Assembly (NCBI GenBank): GCA_020633325.1
Contig: JACKDX010000001.1
Location: 186,001-250,000 of the forward strand
DNA length: 64,000 bases
Origin: Myxococcales bacterium
GTDB taxonomy: Bacteria > Myxococcota_A > Polyangia > Polyangiales > GCA-016699535
Direction of reading: 5' to 3'
In this document: positions 49,036-57,765 of the stretch, in pieces
How positions within the stretch are numbered: position 1 is the stretch's first letter
Layout of the letters: every line of letters starts with the position of its first letter
Program-made: the position numbers and the translations under genes
The notes under the pieces: model-generated
Told to the model about the DNA's origin: nothing
Seen by the model: the letters and a program-made list of their open reading frames with translations, nothing else
Database searches by the model: none

Positions 49036-51396
49036 GTGTCTCGACGCGTTTCAAAAGCAGTGACAACCGACTCAACACGCGTTGAAACTGCACACAGCAT
49101 CCGCCATGAGATCTCCGGCGTTGTTGTGGCTGCCATGGGTATTCTCATGACACTGGCTCTCTGGTCGTATGATGCCCGGGGTAGCGAAAACCTAGTGGGG
49201 CCCGTCGGCAACCGGGTTTCCGAGATTTTGGTCCGTGCATTGGGGTTTTGCGCATGGCTTCTGCCTATCGAGATGCTGCTTGCAACCCTTCGATTATTTG
49301 GACGCCGGTCAATACGCCTGGGGGCGGCTCGCGCGGCTTCTACGGTGGTCCTGCTAATTGTCGGATGCGCCCTCTTTCATCTGATGCTCCATGGGGAGGT
49401 TGTTTTCGGAGGTCAGCTGCCAGGCGGCGTTTTCGGGGAGCTTCTGGGGGAGGTCAGTCGGTCTCTCTTGGGCACCGTGGGCTCATACATCGTGGGCGTA
49501 GTGCTCATTACCGTGACCTTGCTATTGCGCACGTCCTACTCGCTGGGGCGAGCCTCGACGGTACTTTATGGGGTCCTTCGAGCCTGGGCGGGCAAGGCGG
49601 GGGCGATCTGGCAGGAGGCAAAAGAACTCGAAGAGAAAAGACGCCAAGACGCGTTGGATGCGATAGGGGAGCAGCCTGAGGAAGAGCCGAAAGCAGCCGA
49701 TACCCGTGAAACGGTTGCGCCGGGGCCGCAAACAGCGGTGTTGCGCTCAAGTACTCCGCCGACCGAACGCGCTGCCCGTGCCAAAATCGCGGCACCTGGG
49801 GGACCCATCATCGTACCCCCCAAAATGCGGACGGGGGCCGAAGCCGTCTCCGAGCGCCTGTCTGGCCCGCGCGGAAGAAAAACTACAACTATAGTGAAAA
49901 ATTTTATTTTGCCTGCAACGAGCGCTCTCGACCCTTATCAGGACACCACAATTAACGTCGACGAAAAGGTGCTCAAAAACAATGCCACTCGGCTTGTCCA
50001 AAAGCTCGAGGCGTACGGAGTAGCGGGGCGGGTGGATGAGATTCATCCCGGCCCCGTCGTGACGATGTACGAGTTCGAGCCTGCAAGCGGCACAAAGGTT
50101 TCCAAGATCGCCTCGCTGGCCGACGACCTAGCCATGGCGCTCGCTGCACAAAAAGTGCGCATTGTGGCGCCCATCGTCGGCAAGGCCCGAGTAGGGTTTG
50201 AGCTGCCCAACGCGCGGCGGCAGACCGTAAGCTTGCGCGATATTTTAGAGGACGAGCGTTGGCATGACATGGAAGGGGAACTGCCCATCGCACTCGGCAA
50301 GGACATCATGGGACAACCAGTCTATGCAGACCTTAGCAAGATGCCCCACCTCCTTGTGGCAGGGGCCACCGGCTCCGGCAAGAGCGTCGGCCTAAACGTC
50401 ATGCTGGCATCAATGCTCTTTAAGAAAACACCTGAAGAACTACGTCTACTTATGATCGATCCAAAGGTGGTGGAGCTCGCGGCGTACGATGGGATCCCCC
50501 ACATGCTGCTGCCCGTAGTGACTGATATGCGTAAGGCGGCACTGTCCTTACGCTGGGCCGTGGACGAAATGGAGCGCCGCTATCAGCTATTTGCCGATGC
50601 GGGCGCACGTAATGTCCAAAGTTACAACGAACGGGTCGATCGAGTGCTGAAGGGCACGCTCTCACTTGAGCGTTTGGCGCCGCGACGTATGAAGCAGTTG
50701 GAACTCGGCGAAACGACAGATCAGGTGAAGGCAGAGAAGCTCCCCCATATCGTCGTCGTGGTGGACGAATTCGCCGACCTGATCATGGTTGCCGCCAAAG
50801 ATGTGGAAGCGGCAATCACCCGTCTTGCGCAGAAAGCTCGCGCTGCCGGCATTCATGTCATTTTGGCCACGCAAAGACCCAGCGTCGATGTGATCACCGG
50901 TGTGATCAAAGCCAACTTCCCCACGCGTATCGCATTCAAAGTCTCTCAACGCGAAGACTCGAAAACGATCTTGGGTCGCAGTGGCGCGGAGCACTTGCTG
51001 GGCATGGGTGACATGTTGATGTTGCCGCCCGGCACCGGCGAGCTTAAGCGCGTTCATAGTGCATACATCAGCGAAGATGAGCTCAAGGCTGTATGCGATT
51101 TCTTACGTGCGCAAGGCTCCCCTGTCTACGACGAGCGCATCCTAAAACCTCGCGACGAAGAGGGCGGTGATGCAGAGAACCCTGGCGGAAGCGGCAGCGA
51201 CGATGACAAGTACGACCGCGCGGTCGCCATCGTTTCTGATGCGGGCTACTGTTCAATCAGCCACATTCAGCGGCAGCTTGGCGTCGGCTACAACAAGGCC
51301 GCGAAACTGGTCGAACGCATGGAAAAGGATGGCGTGGTTGGCCCGCCCAGTGGAAAAGCTGGTGGACGCCGCGAAGTCTTGATCCAGTCCTTCTAA
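49036..51396 (+). CDS. ftsK: DNA translocase FtsK/SpoIIIE
   Basis: A 786-residue protein: four membrane helices in the first 190 residues, a charged linker, then the motor. Motor features are the alpha domain (FILPATSALDPYQDT ... YEFEPASGTKVSKIASLADDLA), Walker A VAGATGSGKSVGLN at about residue 445, Walker B HIVVVVDEFADLIM, and the ILATQRPSVDVITG segment. The C-terminal gamma domain (YDRAVAIVSDAGYCSISHIQRQL) is the winged helix that reads KOPS sequences. FtsK pumps DNA at the septum and activates XerCD dimer resolution. The linker is short compared with E. coli. The start is GTG 49036. Confidence 0.95.
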   Translation: MSRRVSKAVTTDSTRVETAHSIRHEISGVVVAAMGILMTLALWSYDARGSENLVGPVGNRVSEILVRALGFCAWLLPIEMLLATLRLFGRRSIRLGAARAASTVVLLIVGCALFHLMLHGEVVFGGQLPGGVFGELLGEVSRSLLGTVGSYIVGVVLITVTLLLRTSYSLGRASTVLYGVLRAWAGKAGAIWQEAKELEEKRRQDALDAIGEQPEEEPKAADTRETVAPGPQTAVLRSSTPPTERAARAKIAAPGGPIIVPPKMRTGAEAVSERLSGPRGRKTTTIVKNFILPATSALDPYQDTTINVDEKVLKNNATRLVQKLEAYGVAGRVDEIHPGPVVTMYEFEPASGTKVSKIASLADDLAMALAAQKVRIVAPIVGKARVGFELPNARRQTVSLRDILEDERWHDMEGELPIALGKDIMGQPVYADLSKMPHLLVAGATGSGKSVGLNVMLASMLFKKTPEELRLLMIDPKVVELAAYDGIPHMLLPVVTDMRKAALSLRWAVDEMERRYQLFADAGARNVQSYNERVDRVLKGTLSLERLAPRRMKQLELGETTDQVKAEKLPHIVVVVDEFADLIMVAAKDVEAAITRLAQKARAAGIHVILATQRPSVDVITGVIKANFPTRIAFKVSQREDSKTILGRSGAEHLLGMGDMLMLPPGTGELKRVHSAYISEDELKAVCDFLRAQGSPVYDERILKPRDEEGGDAENPGGSGSDDDKYDRAVAIVSDAGYCSISHIQRQLGVGYNKAAKLVERMEKDGVVGPPSGKAGGRREVLIQSF

Positions 51397-51502
51397 ATGG
51401 GTAGCAAGTCACTCTAACTTCAGATGGAGGCTCTTCTTTTGGGGGTCGTCTTGCAGCGAGGGGTTTTTGCGCTAAAGAAGTGCACCTCGTTGCGGAACCC
51501 GT

Positions 51503-53320
51503 ATGCGGCATTTGATCAACATAGCAGTTGCGTTTCTCAGCTTGAGCGCATGTACCGCCGGACCCAAATTGTCGTCAGGTGCCGCACAGCAGGCCCCAAC
51601 AGATCGTGACATTGTCGATATTCGTGGTGCCCCCCTTGCAGAGTGGTCTCTCAACGAACATCGTGGCCGTAGTTTACTTCAACATGGCGGCGACGTGCTG
51701 CCCAGAAGAGGCATCAGGCTGTTCGACGACGGGCAGAGAGCGCTGATATTGGATACAGCCATGCCCAGAATCTTTGAGACTTCAAGCAGTCAGCTTGTAA
51801 GTATTCCCTCCTCCGGGCGCGGAGCTGTTTCGACGAGTCACAACTTCGCAGCCTCGTCTATTGCTAGCTGCCCGCATTGGAGTTTCGTGTCGCCCTCGGG
51901 GGTGCTCCCAAATTGGGCGCACGAGGATTCCAGTTCTTTTCCCGTATCTTCTATTCCGCTGCTAGCTCGATACGATGTTTATGATGTTGCCCAGTTCGCC
52001 AGTGGCATCCGTCTGCTGAGCCGCCATTGTGTCCTGCGAAGCGGAAATATTGATCCCGAATTTCAGCACATCGAGTCCTTGGGACAACTTGTAAGCAACG
52101 ATGTGCGTTTTGGACTCGAGGTGGAATTCTCTCTGCTACCGTTTAGAGAACTTGAGACCGCCATCTCAGCGTGGGGCGGAGAGCTCCGTTTTCAGGAAAT
52201 TGCCGTCCAGTCCTGTGAGCTAGAGGAGTTTTGGGAATACGCTATAGAGGGCACACAACGCGCCTTGCATATGCGTGAAGGCGGCATCCACCGCCTGGAA
52301 ATACAGGACCGCGTTGATGAACAGTGGAAGCTTCGCTCTTCATTTTCATTTTCCACGGAAGCGGATGCTTTGGCCTATCTAAAACAACATCAGCTGCCCT
52401 CGGATTTTTATCGCTTCAACTTTGGATGGCGATGCACTATGGCGCCGACCCTGGATCCGCATGGCCATCAAGCAAACGTCCTTTGGGTTTTTGCCATGCA
52501 ATTGGATCAATTACCACCGATGGTGCATCAGAGATTCGAGATGGACGATGAGTTCGTTTCATCGAGTGTCGACGCTCGTTACTCCTCCCAACAGGATGCG
52601 TTGGCGAGTATCGTGGCTCATATCGAGGCCGAGATCCGAAGCAAGCGCATCAGCACCGCACCGGGCGTGCACTACTGGAGTGAGCTGACAGCACTCGAGG
52701 CGGAATCATTCCAGTCTTCAGACATGAGCGAATTGGGGTTAATGTGGGAATTGGTATTGCCACCACTTCAACTGGAACCAAATCGTCTGGATGAAGTGCG
52801 CAGGCTAAGGCAAGCCTTGAAGGCCGCTCGTCCTGATCAGCACCTCGACGTGCGAGGTGGACAACCTGCGGGCTTACACATCAACGTCGAAATTCCGCGG
52901 AACGTCATCGAACAGGGCGATGCGTGGGAGGTTGCTCGAAGATATTTGGTTTTCTGGATGCGTCATCGCCAAAGGATTTTGGACAGCTATTTCCCCAGTG
53001 CCGAATTGCCTTCCAATCGCCACGAATACTTTGGGCCGATTCCGAACGTGGTCGTAGACGAGCTCGAAGCGCTAGACTTATCGCGGGTTGATTTGCCAAC
53101 CTGGCTAGCGGAGCAGCTTGAACAAACCACACCGGATTCTGAGGACGTCGATGTCAACATTGAATCTGCAAGCGAGGGTCGCTTGGAGATACGCGTTTCC
53201 TCCAATGACCTCAGCGAACCATGGCAGAATGTCGAGGCACGCATTCGCTTCTGTGTCGGCCTGATGCGCCACGTCCTGAACAGCCTAAAATACGCCTCAG
53301 ATGCTAGCTACGGTTGGTGA
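51503..53320 (+). CDS. Exported lipoprotein with amidoligase-like domain
   Basis: A 605-residue protein with a clear lipoprotein signal (INIAVAFLSLSAC; lipid Cys at 17). From about residue 200 the order of motifs resembles the amidoligase (glutamine-synthetase-fold, PF12224) family: VRFGLEVEFSL (E at 205/207), GLMWELVLPPLQL, then AGLHINVEIP at about 457-466 and finally RLEIRVSS. These positions are where the family carries its metal-binding Glu and His. Amidoligases form peptide-like bonds using ATP, which is absent outside the cytoplasm, so an exported member is odd and may have another activity. It is convergent with vapC (one base between stops). The family call is by motif spacing only. 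Confidence 0.5.
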   Translation: MRHLINIAVAFLSLSACTAGPKLSSGAAQQAPTDRDIVDIRGAPLAEWSLNEHRGRSLLQHGGDVLPRRGIRLFDDGQRALILDTAMPRIFETSSSQLVSIPSSGRGAVSTSHNFAASSIASCPHWSFVSPSGVLPNWAHEDSSSFPVSSIPLLARYDVYDVAQFASGIRLLSRHCVLRSGNIDPEFQHIESLGQLVSNDVRFGLEVEFSLLPFRELETAISAWGGELRFQEIAVQSCELEEFWEYAIEGTQRALHMREGGIHRLEIQDRVDEQWKLRSSFSFSTEADALAYLKQHQLPSDFYRFNFGWRCTMAPTLDPHGHQANVLWVFAMQLDQLPPMVHQRFEMDDEFVSSSVDARYSSQQDALASIVAHIEAEIRSKRISTAPGVHYWSELTALEAESFQSSDMSELGLMWELVLPPLQLEPNRLDEVRRLRQALKAARPDQHLDVRGGQPAGLHINVEIPRNVIEQGDAWEVARRYLVFWMRHRQRILDSYFPSAELPSNRHEYFGPIPNVVVDELEALDLSRVDLPTWLAEQLEQTTPDSEDVDVNIESASEGRLEIRVSSNDLSEPWQNVEARIRFCVGLMRHVLNSLKYASDASYGW

Positions 53321-53321
53321 G

Positions 53322-53711
53322 CTAAACCGATTGTGCTCGAAGGGCCGAGACTCTGCTGAGAGCGTCAAAGTCCCGGTCGCGATGCAGAACCGTCAAGCCG
53401 TTGCGCAGCGCACAAGCAGCAATCAAACAGTCAACACTCGACCGGATAGTGATCCCGCTGCGTCGCGCATCTCGATACAATGAGACTGCGACTTCAAAGA
53501 CGTCGCGCGGTAGCGGGGTTTCGACAGCGGGTAAAGCGTTCATGGCAGTGTGTGCAATTCGAAACGCTCGCTCATCGCGAAAGCCCTGAAGTACTTCTTG
53601 AATAATGGGCAAACAAGTCACAACTTCATCCAAGGGCAATACGGTTTCAAGCTTCAGGGGTCGGTGCTTGCGAAACGTTAGCAGCCACACGGAGGTATCC
53701 AGCAGCACCAT
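53322..53711 (-). CDS. vapC: VapC-type PIN-domain toxin ribonuclease
   Basis: A 129-residue PIN domain. The acidic metal-binding set is D5 (LLDTSVW), E39 (IIQEV), D94 (SSVDCLIAA) and D112/D114 (HRDRDFDAL), complete for activity. VapC toxins cleave tRNA or rRNA and are neutralised by the partner antitoxin. It starts 2 bases after vapB, the normal order and coupling for the pair. It lies next to the amidoligase-like lipoprotein gene, convergent. Confidence 0.9.
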   Translation of the reverse strand: MVLLDTSVWLLTFRKHRPLKLETVLPLDEVVTCLPIIQEVLQGFRDERAFRIAHTAMNALPAVETPLPRDVFEVAVSLYRDARRSGITIRSSVDCLIAACALRNGLTVLHRDRDFDALSRVSALRAQSV

Positions 53712-53713
53712 AG

Positions 53714-53932
53714 CTAAGATCTGCGTGGTGATGTCTTGCGATCGCTGCGCATTTCACCCAAGTCGCCTTCCCATAGTCCTGTACCTGTGAGTTCCAGGAT
53801 CTGACGCGCTTTGGCTCGGTGAATAAAGTCCTTGAGCGCGCGTTGCACGGTGGCCGAGTAGGTGCGCTCTCCACTTATCCGAACGGCCTCTTCTAACAAT
53901 TGCTCATCTAGCACAAGATTTGTACGTTTCAT
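53714..53932 (-). CDS. vapB: VapB-type antitoxin
   Basis: A 72-residue protein starting MKRTNLVLDEQLLEEAVRIS, a ribbon-helix-helix-type N-terminus (the DUF2191/VapB family), with a helical tail (VQRALKDFIHRAKARQILEL) and a C-terminal GTGLWEGDL segment that would block the toxin active site. It likely represses its own operon by binding the dyad that spans its start codon (53922-53945). A 19-codon upstream extension is open but would remove the dyad from the leader. Confidence 0.87.
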   Translation of the reverse strand: MKRTNLVLDEQLLEEAVRISGERTYSATVQRALKDFIHRAKARQILELTGTGLWEGDLGEMRSDRKTSPRRS

Positions 53933-53945
53933 GTGTATAACGTAC
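53922..53945. promoter_or_regulatory. Dyad at the vapB start, candidate autoregulatory operator
   Basis: GTACGTT (53922-53928) and AACGTAC (53939-53945) form a perfect 7-base inverted repeat with a 10-base spacer that covers the vapB start codon at 53930-53932. Dimeric ribbon-helix-helix antitoxins bind such dyads to repress their own operon. The protein-DNA link is inferred from position only. Confidence 0.5.
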
Positions 53946-53995
53946 CACCAGCCACCGTCGCCGACAAGTAGCGAACAGCCAAGGTACAAATGCGG

Positions 53996-54023
53996 TTGCC
54001 CGAGGTTTTGCCTCTGTTATAAT
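53996..54023 (+). promoter_or_regulatory. Promoter of the kamA-like gene
   Basis: TTGCCC (53996-54001) and a perfect TATAAT (54018-54023) are spaced by 16 bases, 35 bases before the start codon at 54058. A small dyad, GAGG-ttttg-CCTC, lies between the two boxes and could be an operator. Confidence 0.6.
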
Positions 54024-54057
54024 GTCGTGATTGAGCATTTGTGCAGGAAGTATTGCG

Positions 54058-55504
54058 ATGCCGTCATCTATAGCCGCCGATGATTTGGCTGAGATCAGCG
54101 AGACCGATGTATCCGAGTTTCGCCTGATTCGGGGGCGCTTTTCTCAGAACAGAGTTCGCAAATACTTACGGCAAGTGTTTTCTGACGAAGAAGTCTGCGC
54201 CATGAAGAACGCAGGCGTTGACCGACGCATGATTTTCGGTGTCAATGCCCACTATCATGCTTTAGCGACAGGGGGTGGCCTCACTCTGGAAAACGGAACA
54301 CGGCTCTTACCGGACATGCCCCCTAGCAAGGCGCTGCTGGCACTGATCATGCCAAGGCTCAAGGAGACCCTTGACATGCGTGGCGAGAAAGACCCATCCA
54401 ATCAGAGTCGCTACACGCCCGATGCGCTCGCCGGCAGAATCCTACACAAGTACGACGAAATCGTGCTGGCGCACACGCTCTTTAGCGTGCTCTGCCCATT
54501 GTCGATATTGTTACCGGCTCGATTTATTCAACCAGTCTACCGGCAAAGAACTTGTCCAGCCCCACGAGTTGCGCGACTACATTCGCAGTTATAACGAAGC
54601 ACTCCACGGGGACCATGCCTCATCGCAAGCAGGCTCTACGACCCGGGGTTCGGCATACTATCCCATACGGGAGTTGCTTCTGTCAGGCGGTGACCCAATG
54701 GTGATGACCAACAAGAAGTTATATAAATTTCTTGAGGTCGCAGCGCAATCGGGCATTCAGATTGTGCGAATTGGAACCAAAGAGCTCGCGTTTCGCCCAG
54801 AGCGTTTCGATAATGCTTTTCGCGAGATGCTCCAAACCTTTAATAATAGATATCCAAATATCCACATTATTTTTGTCGTGCATTTCAGTCATCCCGATGA
54901 GTTTATCGAACGTGACAGCGAAGGGAACTACATTTGCGATGGACACGGTATGCGGTGGCTATCTGTTGTACATGCCGCCGTCACGTCCTTGCGTTCTTTT
55001 GATTTTGTAACCTTGGAAAACCAAACTCCAATGATAGACCGCGTAAATGACGATCCCCAAACGCTGCGGATACTTCACCAAGAGCTCCGAGCGGCTGGTA
55101 TTAGAACAAAATACATTTTTCAGTGTCGAGAAATCGAAGGACATCGCGCCTTTGCTGTGCCGCTAGAAAAAGCATGGTCCATCTACAACGAATCGCAAAA
55201 GGGGCTTTCCGATTCCGCACGTTCGCGTTTTGTTATGGCCACGGAAGACGGAAAAATGGAAATTGTCGGTATGATCCCCGGATCTTCGCAAGCAAAAATT
55301 GCTTCGTTCCTTAGCCCAGCGACTTCGACGGGCAAAACTGCGTCTGAAGAAGGTGTCATCATCTTCAAGATGCATCGGGCCCCCATTGGGTCCAATTTAC
55401 TGGGAGCATTAATAGTGGCCCAACGAAATCCGGACGCACTGTGGATCACGGGCTACGAAGATCGATTGGTCTACGATGGACGAAAAGCGCAACCCGATGG
55501 GTGA
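54058..55504 (+). pseudogene. kamA: KamA-family radical SAM protein (lysine 2,3-aminomutase-like), frameshifted
   Basis: Two frames together give one KamA-type protein. The first frame runs from ATG 54058 (AGGAAG upstream) through GRILHKYDEIVLAHT, and the second continues at about 54485 with CSAHCRYCYRLDLF, the radical SAM cluster motif CxxxCxxC. The junction is near 54475-54492, where reading must shift by +1. The first frame alone stops at 54594, beyond the motif, giving nonsense. Downstream the second frame is fully conserved in style: LLLSGGDPMV, KYIFQCREIEGHRAFAVP (PLP and Lys-site region) and a C-terminal domain. This could be a real inactivating mutation, a sequencing or assembly error, or recoding. 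The reaction would be lysine to beta-lysine, or a related aminomutase. Confidence 0.8.
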
Positions 55505-55507
55505 CTC

Positions 55508-56341
55508 TTAGCGGCGACGCCGTACGCCGAGCAACATCAATGCGATGAGCCATGGTGCGGCTCCGAAGGCAGACGTGGGGACGCCCACGGGGGCCACGGC
55601 GCAAGATGCGCTGCCGCTTGCGCTGGCCTGGGCTTCATACTCCACCTCAAAGTGGAGATCTTGGAGCGCATCAATGCATTGCTGGAGATTGTCCCCGTGA
55701 TCGACATAGTTTCCACTACAGAATAGCGACCCTTCCGTGCCCTGGCAGCTCGCCTCGCAGCCCCCTGTCAAGTCTGCTTTGCATTCTAAATACCCATCTG
55801 CCTGGCAGTTGATCTGACAGTCCAGATTGGCTTGCGCGGTACAAGAGCCGGTACAACTCGCCTCGCATTGAGCGCTACAATCCGCGCTTGGAGGAACCAC
55901 GTTGCATTCGGCATCGCAATTTGCGGCGCAGGTGGCATCGCAGGAGGCCTCGCATTCGGCCTGATTGTTGCTGGCAGAACACTGGGCGCTGCAGCTCCCC
56001 GAACAATCAGCTTGGCAAGATCCGCTACACTCAAAGGCGCCCGGATCTATTGCACAATCGGCACTACAATCGGCCACACATTCGCCGGTGCAGTCTACGT
56101 CGGCGCTAAAGTTGCACTCGCCATTGCAGCTTGCGGTGAGTTCCGCCGCGCATGCGACTTGCACGGAAGGGGGTGTACACTGGGCCTCGCACGCCACGCC
56201 TGGCGGTATCACTTCGCACTGCGCATCTGCCTCGAGATAAATATTGCCGCAGGCATCGATACCGCTTTCGTCTTGAGCAAACGCTATGCCGGGAACGACA
56301 CATACTGCCAGAACACTCACCCACCATGCTCTATGTTTCAT
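55508..56341 (-). CDS. Cys-rich surface protein with MYXO-CTERM-like tail
   Basis: A 277-residue exported protein with signal peptide SVLAVCVVPGIAFAQ. The mature part contains about 33 cysteines, mostly in CxxxC and CxxxxC spacing with short motifs such as SADC, SGSC, EASC and TGEC repeated many times, so a rod of many small disulfide loops is likely. It ends APWLIALMLLGVRRRR: a hydrophobic helix then four Arg, the layout of MYXO-CTERM sorting tails, though the Cys just before the helix is less clear (C near SASCAVAP). Start 56341 has a GGAGG-type site. Related Cys-rich proteins occur in myxobacteria; the role is unknown. Confidence 0.78.
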   Translation of the reverse strand: MKHRAWWVSVLAVCVVPGIAFAQDESGIDACGNIYLEADAQCEVIPPGVACEAQCTPPSVQVACAAELTASCNGECNFSADVDCTGECVADCSADCAIDPGAFECSGSCQADCSGSCSAQCSASNNQAECEASCDATCAANCDAECNVVPPSADCSAQCEASCTGSCTAQANLDCQINCQADGYLECKADLTGGCEASCQGTEGSLFCSGNYVDHGDNLQQCIDALQDLHFEVEYEAQASASGSASCAVAPVGVPTSAFGAAPWLIALMLLGVRRRR

Positions 56342-56421
56342 GCTCCCGCCTCCTGATCTGTTGACTAATCCCGTTTGGAATCTCGCTATGAGGCCTTCAG
56401 TCATATCGTATTCGCTATCCC

Positions 56422-56450
56422 TTGTCATTAGCACTATGGGACCATAAATA
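56422..56450 (+). promoter_or_regulatory. Possible bioA promoter giving a leaderless transcript
   Basis: TTGTCA (56422-56427) and TAAATA (56445-56450) are spaced by 17 bases. The expected transcription start falls at or next to the bioA ATG at 56458, and no ribosome-binding site is visible in front of that ATG. This would give an mRNA with little or no leader. It was assigned by eye. Confidence 0.35.
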
Positions 56451-56457
56451 AGCCGCT

Positions 56458-57765
56458 ATGCCTCACTTACTAATTGAGCAAGACCGGCAATACCTGTGGC
56501 GGCCTTATACCTCACATGATGATCATCAGCGGCTCGATCCTTTGGTGGTCTGTGAGGCCAATGGGGTGTGGATTGTCGATGCATCTGGCAAACGCTACCT
56601 TGACGGCAATGGGTCATGGTGGACAAACACCTTGGGACACGCCCATCCCCGGTTACGTGCCGCACTGAAGCGTCAGGTTGATTCGTTGGCACACTGTGCA
56701 TTCGCTGGCATCACCCACGCACCAGCGGTTGAGCTCGCCAAAGATCTCTTGGCAGTGGCACCCCCCGGGCTTAAGAGGGTGTTCTTCAGTGACAATGGTT
56801 CAACCGCAGTCGAAGTCGCGACAAAAATTGCGTTTCAGTATTGGCAGCAAAACGGCCGCCCGGAGCGGCGTCGCTTCTTGGCACTCTCTCACGCGTTTCA
56901 CGGTGACACGCTGGGAGCCAGCAGTCTGGGCGGTATACCCGCATTTCGAGCCATCTTCGGTCCTTTATTGTTTGACGTGATCCGAGCCCCCGAGCCTACT
57001 AGCCAACGCACATACAAGCAGGTCATCGAAGGTGTTATCGCTGAACTCACATCCCGGGGAAACGAAATCGCCGGGGTCGTTGTGGAACCGCTCATTCAAG
57101 GTGCGGCCGGCATGCACATGTGGCCCGCCGGCATGCTTCGCGAGCTTGGGCGCGCGATACGAGCCAGTGAAACCTTTCTCATTGCGGACGAAGTTTTCAC
57201 AGGTTACGGCCGTACCGGCACGATGTGGGCCTGTGAGCAGGCGGGACTCACGCCAGATATTCTTTGTGTTGCAAAGGCAATGTCCGGCGGCATGCTCCCC
57301 ATGGCTGCCACCTTGGCCACCGCCCAGGTGTATGAGGGTTTTTCTGGCGGAAAAGAGCGTGCCCTCATGTACGGGCACACATACTACGGCAATCCCTTGG
57401 GTGCCTCGGTGGCGCGCGAAGTCTTGGCCATCTATCGCGATGAGCACGTGGTCGAACAAGTGGTGCAGAAAGCGCCGCTGATTTCAGCTGCGTTCGAGCG
57501 CATTCGGAATTTGCCGGGCGTCCGTAGCGTGCGCTCTATGGGAATGGTGGGCGCAGCCGATCTCGGCCAAGGTGGTTATGCGGGAAATGCGGGATGGGCC
57601 GTCTATACGCATGCTTTGCGTCGCGGTGCATATCTACGTCCACTAGGAGACACGGTATATATCGCGCCTCCCCTGATCATCAGCGAGGCCGAGCTCAACC
57701 AATTGCTCGACATATTGCATGACTCCATTGTAGCAGCGTATACCTCTGGCCCTTGGCAAAGCTGA
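56458..57765 (+). CDS. bioA: Adenosylmethionine-8-amino-7-oxononanoate aminotransferase
   Basis: A 435-residue class III aminotransferase. It starts LIEQDRQYLWRPYTSHDDHQ, with WWTNTLGHAHPRL, SDNGSTAVEVATKIA, FHGDTLGA, EPLIQGAAGMHMWP, DEVFTGYGRTG and the PLP-lysine segment CVAKAMSGGMLPM, all BioA-typical. It makes 7,8-diaminononanoate from KAPA using SAM as amino donor, the third-last step to biotin. Other biotin genes are not in the window. It overlaps lnt by about 13 bases. No BirA operator-like dyad was recognised. Confidence 0.93.
   Translation: MPHLLIEQDRQYLWRPYTSHDDHQRLDPLVVCEANGVWIVDASGKRYLDGNGSWWTNTLGHAHPRLRAALKRQVDSLAHCAFAGITHAPAVELAKDLLAVAPPGLKRVFFSDNGSTAVEVATKIAFQYWQQNGRPERRRFLALSHAFHGDTLGASSLGGIPAFRAIFGPLLFDVIRAPEPTSQRTYKQVIEGVIAELTSRGNEIAGVVVEPLIQGAAGMHMWPAGMLRELGRAIRASETFLIADEVFTGYGRTGTMWACEQAGLTPDILCVAKAMSGGMLPMAATLATAQVYEGFSGGKERALMYGHTYYGNPLGASVAREVLAIYRDEHVVEQVVQKAPLISAAFERIRNLPGVRSVRSMGMVGAADLGQGGYAGNAGWAVYTHALRRGAYLRPLGDTVYIAPPLIISEAELNQLLDILHDSIVAAYTSGPWQS

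Noticed and set aside
54031..54594. Reading the first kamA frame as a complete short gene
   Set aside because: After the HKYDEIVLAHT segment its residues lose all resemblance to the family, while the conserved continuation is in the next frame.
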